From Alphaproteobacteria bacterium (lineage in GTDB: Bacteria; Pseudomonadota; Alphaproteobacteria; Rhodobacterales; Rhodobacteraceae): 5,144 nt of DNA. Location of the stretch: positions 1-5,144 of the forward strand of contig RFIR01000061.1 in NCBI GenBank assembly GCA_003695135.1, in the 5' to 3' direction. The position numbers were made by a program, and so were the translations under genes. Shown piece after piece: positions 1-5,050 of the stretch (position 1 is its first letter; each line of letters begins with the position of its first letter). The notes under the pieces are model-generated. The model saw only the letters and a program-made list of their open reading frames with translations. It had not been told where the DNA came from and did not search any database.

Positions 1-613
1 GCCCCGCCGCCTGCCCGGCAGGCATCACCGGGGCCGCCCCGCCCCTCTCCCAGCCCCGGCGCTTGTGCGCCCGCACCCGGGTGGCCGGCGCCTCCTGATC
101 GATGGCATCGCCCGAACGCACCGCCCCGGGATCGGCCCCGGCAAAGCGGGCCAGCGCCCAGGCCGCGCCCACCGTATCGGCAATGCCGAGCCGCGTGCCG
201 AGCCCCAGATCGGCCGCGCCATCCTGCATCGCCTGCGCCAGCGCCGCCTCGCCGCCGAAGAGATGCGCGACGCCGGAGATGTCGAGCAGGAGCGTCTCTG
301 CCCCCTCCACCCCCACCCAGGGGCTGAAGCGGCCGGCCCAGCGGCGCAGCGCGGCCAGGAACGCCGCCTCGGCCGGCGGATCGGCCGGGCGGGTCACCAG
401 ATCGGGGCAGATCGCGCGGGCATCGGCCAGCGGCATGCCACGCTTCAGCCCCGCCGCCTCGGCCCGCTGCGACAGGCTGGCCAGGATCTGCGCCTGGCCT
501 GCGCTGGCGACCACGGCAAAGGGCGCCTCGACGGGGCTGCGCCGCAGCACCCGCTCGGCGGCGAGGCGGGGAAACCACAGCGCGAGGATACGACGGGCGG
601 GCGGGGTCTTCAT
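1..613 (-). CDS. imuB: ImuB, catalytically inactive Y-family polymerase homologue (partial, C-terminus off left edge)
   Basis: No stop codon occurs in the 204 codons from the ATG at 613 to the left edge, so the gene is truncated only by the window. The translation starts MKTPPARRILALWFPRLAAER and contains LLLDISGVAHLFGGE and LGIADTVGAAWALARFAG, which are signature blocks of ImuB. A true Y-family polymerase has a metal-binding Asp motif (DxDxFFAxVE) where this protein has LALWFPRLAAER, and the later acidic SIDE-type motif is also missing its Glu. It is therefore expected to be non-catalytic. Known role of the family: ImuB bridges the beta clamp, ImuA and the error-prone polymerase DnaE2 during SOS mutagenesis. 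The clamp-binding motif and C-terminal region lie outside the window. The ATG at 613 has no good Shine-Dalgarno sequence; it was chosen because homology begins right after it and the SOS box ends 19 bp upstream. dnaE2 is expected beyond the left edge. No imuA lies between the SOS box and this gene. Confidence 0.9.
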   Translation of the reverse strand, partial: MKTPPARRILALWFPRLAAERVLRRSPVEAPFAVVASAGQAQILASLSQRAEAAGLKRGMPLADARAICPDLVTRPADPPAEAAFLAALRRWAGRFSPWVGVEGAETLLLDISGVAHLFGGEAALAQAMQDGAADLGLGTRLGIADTVGAAWALARFAGADPGAVRSGDAIDQEAPATRVRAHKRRGWERGGAAPVMPAGQAAG

Positions 614-632
614 CGGCGGGGCATCGGCAAAT

Positions 633-647
633 GTTCGCTTTATGTTC
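633..647 (-). promoter_or_regulatory. LexA (SOS) operator upstream of imuB
   Basis: The plus strand reads GTTC, then seven bases, then GTTC; the minus strand reads GAACATAAAGCGAAC. This is an exact match to the direct-repeat LexA box known from alphaproteobacteria (GTTC-N7-GTTC), unlike the palindromic box of E. coli. It lies 19 bp upstream of the imuB ATG, so LexA bound here would cover the promoter or transcription start, and the gene should be derepressed after DNA damage. A clear -35/-10 pair cannot be recognised; the AT-rich centre (CATAAA) may double as the -10 region. The short distance implies a very short leader. Confidence 0.88.
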
Positions 648-698
648 CTGTTAGCCGATTCCCTGCCCCGGGTCGAGTCGCGCCTCGACGCCGGTCGG

Positions 699-713
699 GC
701 CGGCAGACGGGCT
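699..713 (+). repeat. 15-bp direct repeat, copy 1 (copy 2 at 2557-2571)
   Basis: GCCGGCAGACGGGCT occurs exactly here and again at 2557-2571, where it forms part of the C-terminal end of the transposase remnant. Flanking bases do not match on either side. An exact 15-mer repeat is unlikely in 5 kb of random sequence, but less so in GC-rich DNA, so chance is not excluded. If not chance, this copy may be another fragment of the same element family. Confidence 0.45.
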
Positions 714-847
714 GTTGAGGCTCGGACAGATCCGAGACGTTGAAAGGAAGTCGGGGTGCTCCGAAGCTTTGTTGAGAGACAAGAGAGAAGGGGAACCCCG
801 TGCAGGTTTTCGGCCTGCCAGGACAGGTAATCGGGAACGGGCGGGCT

Positions 848-906
848 GCGTCACGCCTTCCTGGCGCGAAGACGCCGGATATCGAAGCGGCAAGGCGGCG
901 TGACGC
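848..906. repeat. 10-bp perfect inverted repeat with about 39-bp spacer
   Basis: GCGTCACGCC at 848-857 is the exact reverse complement of GGCGTGACGC at 897-906. The spacer can form a further small stem (GGCG/CGCC around 863-876). The whole could fold as a long stem-loop on either strand. No T-run follows on either side, so a classical intrinsic terminator is not supported. It may be a structured RNA element, an operator pair, or element-derived ends. Confidence 0.5.
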
Positions 907-958
907 GCTCGGGCGCTGGCATGCGGCGTGGCCGGATCGCCCCGGCTGCTGCCTTCAC

Positions 959-982
959 GGGCGTGCGCAAGGCGCGACGCCC
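959..982. repeat. Strong 10-bp stem-loop with one bulge
   Basis: GGGCGT at 959-964 pairs with ACGCCC at 977-982, and GCGC at 965-968 pairs with GCGC at 972-975. This leaves a three-base loop and one bulged G at 976. It is compact and very GC-rich. It lacks a downstream T-tract on either strand, so its role as a terminator is uncertain. Confidence 0.45.
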
Positions 983-1138
983 CTGCCGCCCCCACGATAC
1001 CCCTGGACAGGGATCACCCCCGCACCACCTCTGCCAACACGATGCGGGGACCCCCTCAAATCCGCTCTCGCCTCTCAGATGACCTGAGCCAGCACGGATT
1101 CTTGACGCAGGCCTCGCCGCGCTGGCACGGTGAATGCC

Positions 1139-2308
1139 ATGTCCGATGCCCCGGCCTTCACGCTCGACCCGGCCGCCTTCGCCGCCGATCCCTACCCCGC
1201 GCTTGCGCAGATGCGCCGCGAGGCGCCCATCGCCAACGTGCCGGCGCTGGGGGCAACGCTGATCACCCGTCATGCCGACGTGATCGCCGCCGAACCGAAG
1301 GTGGAGATCTTCTCCTCGCGCCAGCCGCAGGGGCTGATGACGCGCCTGATGGGCGAGAACATGATGCGCAAGGACGGCCATTCGCACATGGCCGAACGCC
1401 GCGCGATCCTGCCCGCCATCTCGCCGCGCACAGCGGCGGCGGTGTGGAAGGCGCGGTTCGTCGAACACGCCGAGGCGCTGCTTGCGGCAATGGCCCCGCG
1501 CGGGGCAGGCGATATCCTCACCGACTACGCGATGGCGCTGTCGGGGCACGCGCTGCGCCACATCACCGGGCTTGTGAATCTGAGCTGGCAGCAGATCGAC
1601 GCGGTCAGCCAGGGGATGATCGACGGCATTGCCAATTACCTCGGCGATCCGGAGATCGAGGCGCGCTGCAACGCCGCCACCGCGCTCATCGACGAGGCGA
1701 TCGACGAGCGCCTGCCCGAGATCGCGCGCAACCTCGATCATTCGCTGATCGCGGTGCAGCTGGCCGCCGGGCTGGACGAGCCGGCCATCCGCGCCAATGT
1801 GAAGCTCGCCATCTCGGGCGGGCAGAACGAGCCGCGCGACGCCATCGCCGGTGCGGTGTGGGCGCTGCTGACCCATGACGAGGCGCTGGCGGCGGTGCGG
1901 GCGGGCGAGGTGAGCTGGCTTGCCGCCTTCGAGGAATACGCCCGCTGGATCTCGCCCATCGGCATGAGCCCCCGCGAGGTGCATGCCGATTCCGAGTTCG
2001 CCGGGGTGCGGTTTGCGCCCGGTGACCGGGTGTTCCTGATGTTCGGCTCGGCCAACCGCGACGAGGCGGTGTTCGAGGCCCCCGACATCTTTGACGTTCG
2101 CCGCGACAACGCCGCCTCGGTGGCCTTCGGCGCCGGTCCGCATTTCTGCGCCGGGGCCTGGGCGTCGCGCTGCCTGATTGCCGAGGTTGCACTGCCGATG
2201 CTGTTCGACCGCCTGCCCCGGCTGCGGCTCGATCCGCGCGCCGGTCCGGTGGAATTCACCGGCTGGGCATTCCGCGGCCCCCGCTCCGTGCCCTGCCGGT
2301 GGGATTAG
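1139..2308 (+). CDS. Cytochrome P450, soluble bacterial type
   Basis: A 389-residue protein, the normal length for soluble bacterial P450s, with no signal or membrane segment, so cytoplasmic. Hallmarks in order: C-helix HxxxR (H83-R87), I-helix SGGQNEPRD (226-234), K-helix ExxR (E266-R269), and haem-binding loop FGAGPHFCAG with the axial thiolate at C337. The family inserts one oxygen atom from O2 into an organic substrate using electrons from a ferredoxin and ferredoxin reductase. The substrate cannot be read from the sequence and no redox partner is in the window. Oddity: the I-helix normally carries (A/G)Gx(D/E)T(T/S); here the acid is Asn230 and the Thr is Glu231, followed by Pro232. The ATG at 1139 was chosen because GGTGA lies five bases upstream; an in-frame GTG at 1130 would add three residues. 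The gene stands alone, with a 500-bp gap before it and a transposase fossil after it. Confidence 0.93.
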   Translation: MSDAPAFTLDPAAFAADPYPALAQMRREAPIANVPALGATLITRHADVIAAEPKVEIFSSRQPQGLMTRLMGENMMRKDGHSHMAERRAILPAISPRTAAAVWKARFVEHAEALLAAMAPRGAGDILTDYAMALSGHALRHITGLVNLSWQQIDAVSQGMIDGIANYLGDPEIEARCNAATALIDEAIDERLPEIARNLDHSLIAVQLAAGLDEPAIRANVKLAISGGQNEPRDAIAGAVWALLTHDEALAAVRAGEVSWLAAFEEYARWISPIGMSPREVHADSEFAGVRFAPGDRVFLMFGSANRDEAVFEAPDIFDVRRDNAASVAFGAGPHFCAGAWASRCLIAEVALPMLFDRLPRLRLDPRAGPVEFTGWAFRGPRSVPCRWD

Positions 2309-2596
2309 TCGCGCTGCGCGGCCGCCGGTGCCTCGGGGCGGGCGGCGGGCCTGACGGCGGCCCAGGCGGCGGCGGTCGGGGTGAGCCGGGCGACATTCTG
2401 TCGCCGGGAGCATCGGGTGGTACCGCCAAGGATGAACGGGAGGGTCGAGCGCATGCAGGCGACATGGCGATAGGGGCTCTGCGCCCTCTGCGACCCGCCC
2501 CACCGGATCGCCGAGCTCAACCCGCTGATCGACGCCCACCGAATCAGATGTCCTGAGCCGGCAGACGGGCTTGGCGAAGCGCGTCCCGGCTGCTAG
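2309..2596 (+). pseudogene. Decayed, internally deleted transposase of IS481-like (rve/DDE) type
   Basis: One frame reads as fragments of a transposase. At 2351-2410 it gives LTAAQAAAVGVSRATFCRRE, a helix-turn-helix like the N-terminal domain of IS481-type transposases (typically AAxAVGVSRATLYRW). From about 2420 it jumps to VVPPRMNGRVERMQATWR, matching the end of the rve catalytic core (PP..NGRVERMQATWRYEFY), including the NGxVE block that carries the final catalytic Glu. A TAG at 2471-2473 follows, then GLCALCDPPHRIAELNPLIDA, which aligns with the usual YEFYACYDLPHRIAELNPLIDA: Tyr to stop, two Tyr to Cys, Leu to Pro. A last piece (EPADGLG, to about 2575) resembles the usual RPHDALG; the frame stops at 2594-2596. 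The middle of the core with both catalytic Asp residues is deleted, so the product cannot be active. The frame runs on directly from the P450 stop. Terminal inverted repeats and target duplications were not found. Alignment is from memory of the family. Confidence 0.75.
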
Positions 2597-2634
2597 GCCG
2601 ACCCCGAGCGGCAGTCAGGCGCAGGGAACCGGAC

Positions 2635-3261
2635 ATGCAGACCCCCAGGGCAGTCGTCTTCGACATCGGCAACGTGCTGATCAACTGGGATCCCGATCTG
2701 CTCTATGCCCGGCTGATCCCCGATGCCGAGGACCGCGCCGCCTTCTTCCGTGCCACCCGGATCGAGGAGATGAATGCCGAGGTCGACCGCGGCGCCGATT
2801 TCCACGATCACATCTACGCCCATGCCGCCGAATATCCCGAGCACGCCGAACTGATCCGCGCCTGGCACGACCGCTGGGCCGAGATGCTGCGGCCAGCCAT
2901 CGACGGCTCCATCGCGCTGCTGCGGCTGTTGCGCCGGCGCGGCGTGCCGGTGCATGCGCTGTCGAATTTCGGCGCCGGCAGCTTCGATCTGGCCTGTACC
3001 ATCTATCCGGTGCTGAGCGAGTTCGACGTGCCGGTAATCTCGGGCCGGGAAGGCCATGTGAAGCCCGAGCCGGAGATCTACGAGATTCTTGAACGGCGCA
3101 CCGGGCTGTCGGGCGCCGATCTGTTCTTTACCGACGACAGGCCCGAGAACATCGGCGCGGCGCGCCGCCGCGGCTGGCAGGGCCATGTGTTCCGCAACCC
3201 CGCCGCGCTGGCGCTGGAACTGGTCGAGCTGGGGCTGATCGAGCCGCACGAGATGCCGTGA
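2635..3261 (+). CDS. HAD-superfamily hydrolase (subfamily IA, YihX/haloacid-dehalogenase-like)
   Basis: A 208-residue cytoplasmic protein with all HAD landmarks: motif I FDIGNVL with nucleophile Asp10, motif II LSN (Ser110-Asn111), motif III Lys143 in HVKPEPEIY, and motif IV TDDRPENI (Asp167, Asp168). The helical region at about 20-85 is the cap domain of subfamily I. Motif I has Gly where DxD phosphatases have the second Asp; the same DxGN form is found in YihX-like sugar phosphatases and dehalogenase-like members, so a small phosphate monoester or haloacid is a possible substrate, but specificity cannot be read. AGGGA at 2623-2627, seven bases before the ATG, supports this start. It follows the transposase remnant and is followed by a GC-rich hairpin at 3265-3286, so it is probably a single-gene unit. 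Its promoter may lie inside the transposase debris. Confidence 0.9.
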   Translation: MQTPRAVVFDIGNVLINWDPDLLYARLIPDAEDRAAFFRATRIEEMNAEVDRGADFHDHIYAHAAEYPEHAELIRAWHDRWAEMLRPAIDGSIALLRLLRRRGVPVHALSNFGAGSFDLACTIYPVLSEFDVPVISGREGHVKPEPEIYEILERRTGLSGADLFFTDDRPENIGAARRRGWQGHVFRNPAALALELVELGLIEPHEMP

Positions 3262-3264
3262 GCC

Positions 3265-3286
3265 CGACCGGCCCGGGGCCGAGTCG
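3265..3286. terminator. GC-rich hairpin after the HAD gene, possible bidirectional terminator
   Basis: CGAC plus CGGCC at 3265-3273 pairs with GGCCG at 3277-3281 and GTCG at 3283-3286, with a three-base loop and one bulged A at 3282. It begins four bases after the HAD stop and lies 24 bases beyond the 3' end of the convergent tRNA gene, which is where a shared terminator is expected. There is no T-run on either side, so the assignment rests on position and stem strength only. Confidence 0.4.
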
Positions 3287-3309
3287 TCGAAACGTCCGTG
3301 GAGATGATC

Positions 3310-3384
3310 TGGAGCGGGCGATGAGATTCGAACTCACGACCCTTACCTTGGCAAGGTAATGCTCTACCCCTGAGCTACGCCCGC
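3310..3384 (-). tRNA. tRNA-Gly (anticodon GCC)
   Basis: The minus strand folds as a complete 75-nt cloverleaf including an encoded CCA (3310-3312). The acceptor stem is GCGGGCG with CGCCCGC and discriminator U. The D-arm is GCTC/GAGC with an AGGGGTA loop, the anticodon arm is TTACC/GGTAA around TTGCCAA, and the T-arm is GTGAG/CTCAT with TTCGAAT. The anticodon GCC (3350-3352) reads GGC and GGU, the main glycine codons of a GC-rich genome. The tRNA is divergent from the deacylase gene and convergent with the HAD gene. All stems are intact. Confidence 0.98.
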
Positions 3385-3399
3385 ATCCGAAGTGCGGTG

Positions 3400-3428
3400 G
3401 ATTTAGGAGATTCCCGCAGCGAAGGCAA
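3400..3428 (-). promoter_or_regulatory. Candidate sigma-70 promoter for tRNA-Gly
   Basis: On the minus strand TTGCCT (3423-3428) is separated by 17 bases from TAAATC (3400-3405), an acceptable -35/-10 pair. The -10 ends 15 bases before the first tRNA nucleotide, implying a short leader of about 8 bases, typical for tRNA genes. The match is partial (four of six and three of six bases), so this is supported mainly by spacing and position. Confidence 0.45.
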
Positions 3429-3453
3429 GGGGCAGATAGGGACCGCTCTTGCC

Positions 3454-3467
3454 GCGGCCCGGGCCGC
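3454..3467. repeat. 14-bp perfect palindrome upstream of the deacylase gene
   Basis: GCGGCCCGGGCCGC is self-complementary over its full length and lies 27 bases before the start codon at 3495, between the tRNA promoter and the deacylase gene. A dimeric regulator could bind such a site, but GC-rich genomes produce such palindromes by chance. Confidence 0.35.
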
Positions 3468-3494
3468 AGGTTAGGCCGGCGCGGAGCGGGAGGG

Positions 3495-4058
3495 ATGGCG
3501 ATGCCGATGGACGAGAAAGAGCTTCTGGAATTCCTCGACCGGCACGGCATCGGCTGGCGACGGTTCGCCCATCCGCCGCTGCATACGGTCGAGCAGAGCC
3601 GGGCGGTGCGGGCCGAGCTGGGCGATCTGCCCGGCGCGCATGTCAAGAACATGTTCCTCAAGGACAAGAAGGGGGTTCTGGTTCTCGTCACCTGTCTGGA
3701 GGATCGCCGCATCCGCCTGCAGGAGCTGGAGCGTGTCATCGGGACGAAACGGCTGAGCTTTGCCAGCGCCGAGCGGCTGTGGACCCATCTCGGCGTGCGC
3801 CCCGGCGCGGTCACGCCGCTGGCGCTGGTCAACGACCGCAACGACCATGCGGTTCGGCTGGTGCTGGATGCGCAGATGATGCGGATGGACCCCATCTATT
3901 GCCACCCGCTCGACAACACGGCGACGGTGGCGGTCGGACGGGACGATCTTGAACGCTTTTTCGCCCTGACCGGCCATGTGCCGCAGCTGGTCGATTTCGA
4001 CGCGCTGGAAAAGGCGACGGAACGGCCCTTGGCAGCGCAACCGCGCGTCTCTAGATAG
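3495..4058 (+). CDS. ProXp-ala/YbaK-family aminoacyl-tRNA deacylase
   Basis: A 187-residue single-domain protein of the YbaK/ProX editing family. The N-terminal part (VEQSRAVRAELGDLPGAHVKNMFLKDKKG) holds the GxHxKNxFLKD block with the invariant Lys51. The centre (SFASAERLWTHLGVRPGAVTPLALVND) and the C-terminal CHPLDNTATVAV segment are typical of the ProXp-ala branch. Family knowledge: these cytoplasmic enzymes hydrolyse Ala-tRNA(Pro) formed in error by prolyl-tRNA synthetase; alphaproteobacterial synthetases often lack the full editing insertion and depend on the free-standing protein. Assignment to Ala-tRNA(Pro) rather than another mischarged tRNA is inference. Start choice is ambiguous: GGAG at 3483-3486 sits eight bases before the ATG at 3495, while GGGAGGG (3488-3494) sits six bases before an in-frame ATG at 3501, which would give 185 residues. 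The gene is divergent from tRNA-Gly and separated from cnoX by 82 bases. Confidence 0.88.
   Translation: MAMPMDEKELLEFLDRHGIGWRRFAHPPLHTVEQSRAVRAELGDLPGAHVKNMFLKDKKGVLVLVTCLEDRRIRLQELERVIGTKRLSFASAERLWTHLGVRPGAVTPLALVNDRNDHAVRLVLDAQMMRMDPIYCHPLDNTATVAVGRDDLERFFALTGHVPQLVDFDALEKATERPLAAQPRVSR
4029..4057 (+). promoter_or_regulatory. Weak candidate promoter for cnoX inside the end of the deacylase gene
   Basis: TTGGCA (4029-4034, five of six to the -35 consensus) is followed after 17 bases by TAGATA (4052-4057, three of six to the -10). Transcription would begin near 4064, giving a leader of about 75 bases that carries the paired hairpins before cnoX. The -10 is poor, and read-through from the deacylase gene is an alternative. 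Confidence 0.3.
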
Positions 4059-4069
4059 AGGCGGACATT

Positions 4070-4110
4070 GAGCCGTGCCCGGCTCGGCAGGGCGGGCCCG
4101 GCAGGGCCCG
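4070..4110 (+). other. Two tandem perfect stem-loops in the deacylase-cnoX gap
   Basis: The first hairpin is GAGCCG (4070-4075), loop TGCC, CGGCTC (4080-4085). The second is CGGGCCC (4093-4099), loop GGCA, GGGCCCG (4104-4110). Both stems are perfect and both loops have four bases. They lie seven bases apart and end 19 bases before the cnoX Shine-Dalgarno sequence. No T-run follows. They could terminate or attenuate transcripts from the deacylase gene, or structure the cnoX leader. Confidence 0.5.
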
Positions 4111-4140
4111 GGTCGAACGGGCGAGTGGAAAGGATCGACT

Positions 4141-5040
4141 ATGCTGGCAGAGAATGGCGCGACCGCCGTCGCCCCGATCAAGGACGGGACCGAGGCGACC
4201 TTCATGGCCGATGTCGTGGACGCCTCGCATGAGGTGCCGGTGATCGTCGACTTCTGGGCGCCCTGGTGCGGCCCGTGCAAGACGCTGGGACCGGCGCTGG
4301 AGGCCGAGGTCACCGCGCAGCGCGGCAAGGTGCGGCTGGTCAAGATCGATGTCGACCGGAACCAGAACATCGCCGCGCAGATGCGCATCCAGTCGATCCC
4401 GGCGGTCTATGCCTTCGTAGACGGCCGGCCGGTCGACGGCTTTCTCGGCGCCCAGCGCCCGGCGCAGGTGAAGGAATTCGTCGCCCGCATCGCCGGTATG
4501 GGCAGCGCCGCTGCCGATCTGGAGGAAACCATCGCGGCGGCCGAGAAGATGCTGGCCGACGGCGCGCTGGCCGATGCCGCCCAGACCTTCGCCGCCATCC
4601 TCGCCAAGGAGCCGGAGAACCTGCGCGCCATGGCCGGTCTGATCCGGGCCCATGTCGCCGCCGGCGAGCTGGAGCAGGCACGCCAGATGCTGGCCATGGT
4701 GCCCGAGGCGGCCGCGAACGATCCGCATGTCGCCGCGGCGCGGGCCGAGATCGAGCTGCTGGAGGCCGGCGCCGATGCCGGAGAGATCGGCCAGCTGCGC
4801 CAGAAGCTGCAGGACAACCCCGACGACCGGCAGGCGGCGATGGATCTGGCGCTGGCGCTGATCGGCAAGCGCCAGCATGAGGAGGCGATGGACGTGCTGC
4901 TCGAGCTGTTCCGCCGCGACCCGGAATGGAATGACGGCGCGGCCAAGGCCCAGCTCTTCAAGCTGTTCGAGATGCTCGGCCCCAGCGATCCGCTGACCCT
5001 GAAGGGCCGCCGGCGGCTGTCCTCGATGATCTTCAGCTGA
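4141..5040 (+). CDS. cnoX: Thioredoxin-TPR chaperedoxin (CnoX/YbbN type)
   Basis: A 299-residue cytoplasmic protein in two parts. Residues about 15-115 form a thioredoxin fold with the active site WAPWCGPCK (Cys43, Cys46) and the cis-proline loop SIPAVYAF (Pro87). Residues about 120-299 are Ala/Leu-rich helical repeats of TPR type (for example AQTFAAILAKEPENLRAMAG, then DNPDDRQAAMDLALALI), with the C-terminal ending RRRLSSMIFS usual for YbbN relatives. Family knowledge: CnoX holds unfolding proteins during oxidative stress and passes them to GroEL or DnaK. The E. coli protein has lost the catalytic CxxC pair, whereas alphaproteobacterial homologues such as that of Caulobacter keep it and also reduce disulfides; the CxxC here places it with the latter. 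The ATG at 4141 is chosen because AAGGA (4130-4134) sits six bases before it; an upstream in-frame GTG at 4075 would add a low-complexity leader. The LON-domain gene starts 10 bases after its stop. Confidence 0.93.
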   Translation: MLAENGATAVAPIKDGTEATFMADVVDASHEVPVIVDFWAPWCGPCKTLGPALEAEVTAQRGKVRLVKIDVDRNQNIAAQMRIQSIPAVYAFVDGRPVDGFLGAQRPAQVKEFVARIAGMGSAAADLEETIAAAEKMLADGALADAAQTFAAILAKEPENLRAMAGLIRAHVAAGELEQARQMLAMVPEAAANDPHVAAARAEIELLEAGADAGEIGQLRQKLQDNPDDRQAAMDLALALIGKRQHEEAMDVLLELFRRDPEWNDGAAKAQLFKLFEMLGPSDPLTLKGRRRLSSMIFS

Positions 5041-5050
5041 CGGGTCGGTC

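Larger units (their letters stand above)
648..1129. other. Gene-poor intergenic stretch between divergent imuB and P450 genes
   Basis: No reading frame here shows recognisable protein motifs or a good ribosome-binding site. Short open frames exist on both strands, such as plus 715-903, but their composition (Arg/Gly/Ala-rich, no family pattern) looks like chance in GC-rich DNA. About 715-790 is visibly less GC-rich than its surroundings. A perfect small hairpin occurs at 721-736 (CTCGGA, four-base loop, TCCGAG). Larger inverted repeats at 848-906 and 959-982 are listed separately. The stretch could hold the P450 promoter, a regulatory RNA or debris of a lost gene; the sequence does not decide. 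A TTGACG at 1102-1107 resembles a -35 box but has no matching -10. Confidence 0.5.

Noticed and set aside
65..743. Two overlapping plus-strand open frames of over 210 codons
   Set aside because: They are antisense to imuB, whose minus-strand frame carries specific ImuB motifs; the plus frames show only Arg/Ala-rich sequence.
786..860. Possible cobalamin-like riboswitch, suggested by GGGGAACCCCGTGCAGG
   Set aside because: The conserved core elements of that class are absent and the nearby P450 gene starts about 300 bases downstream.
715..903. A 62-codon frame starting with TTG in the intergenic region
   Set aside because: No convincing ribosome-binding site and no recognisable motif; left as possible but unsupported.
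1102..1130. TTGACG as a P450 promoter
   Set aside because: No -10-like sequence occurs at 15-19 bases; the following DNA is uniformly GC-rich.
2305..2520. A 71-codon minus-strand frame after the P450
   Set aside because: It is the shadow of the transposase remnant; the plus frame aligns with transposase motifs over several segments.
851..2539. A 562-codon open frame on the minus strand opposite the P450 gene
   Set aside because: It is a mirror of the P450 codon pattern in GC-rich DNA. Its product is rich in His, Arg and Gly without family motifs, and the plus strand shows all P450 hallmarks.
4075..4140. GTG at 4075 as the cnoX start
   Set aside because: It would add 22 Gly/Arg-rich residues translated from the hairpin region; the ATG at 4141 has a well-spaced AAGGA and fits family length.
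3471..4388. A 305-codon minus-strand open frame opposite the deacylase and cnoX start
   Set aside because: It spans two clearly coding plus-strand genes and their gap, and has no recognisable domain.
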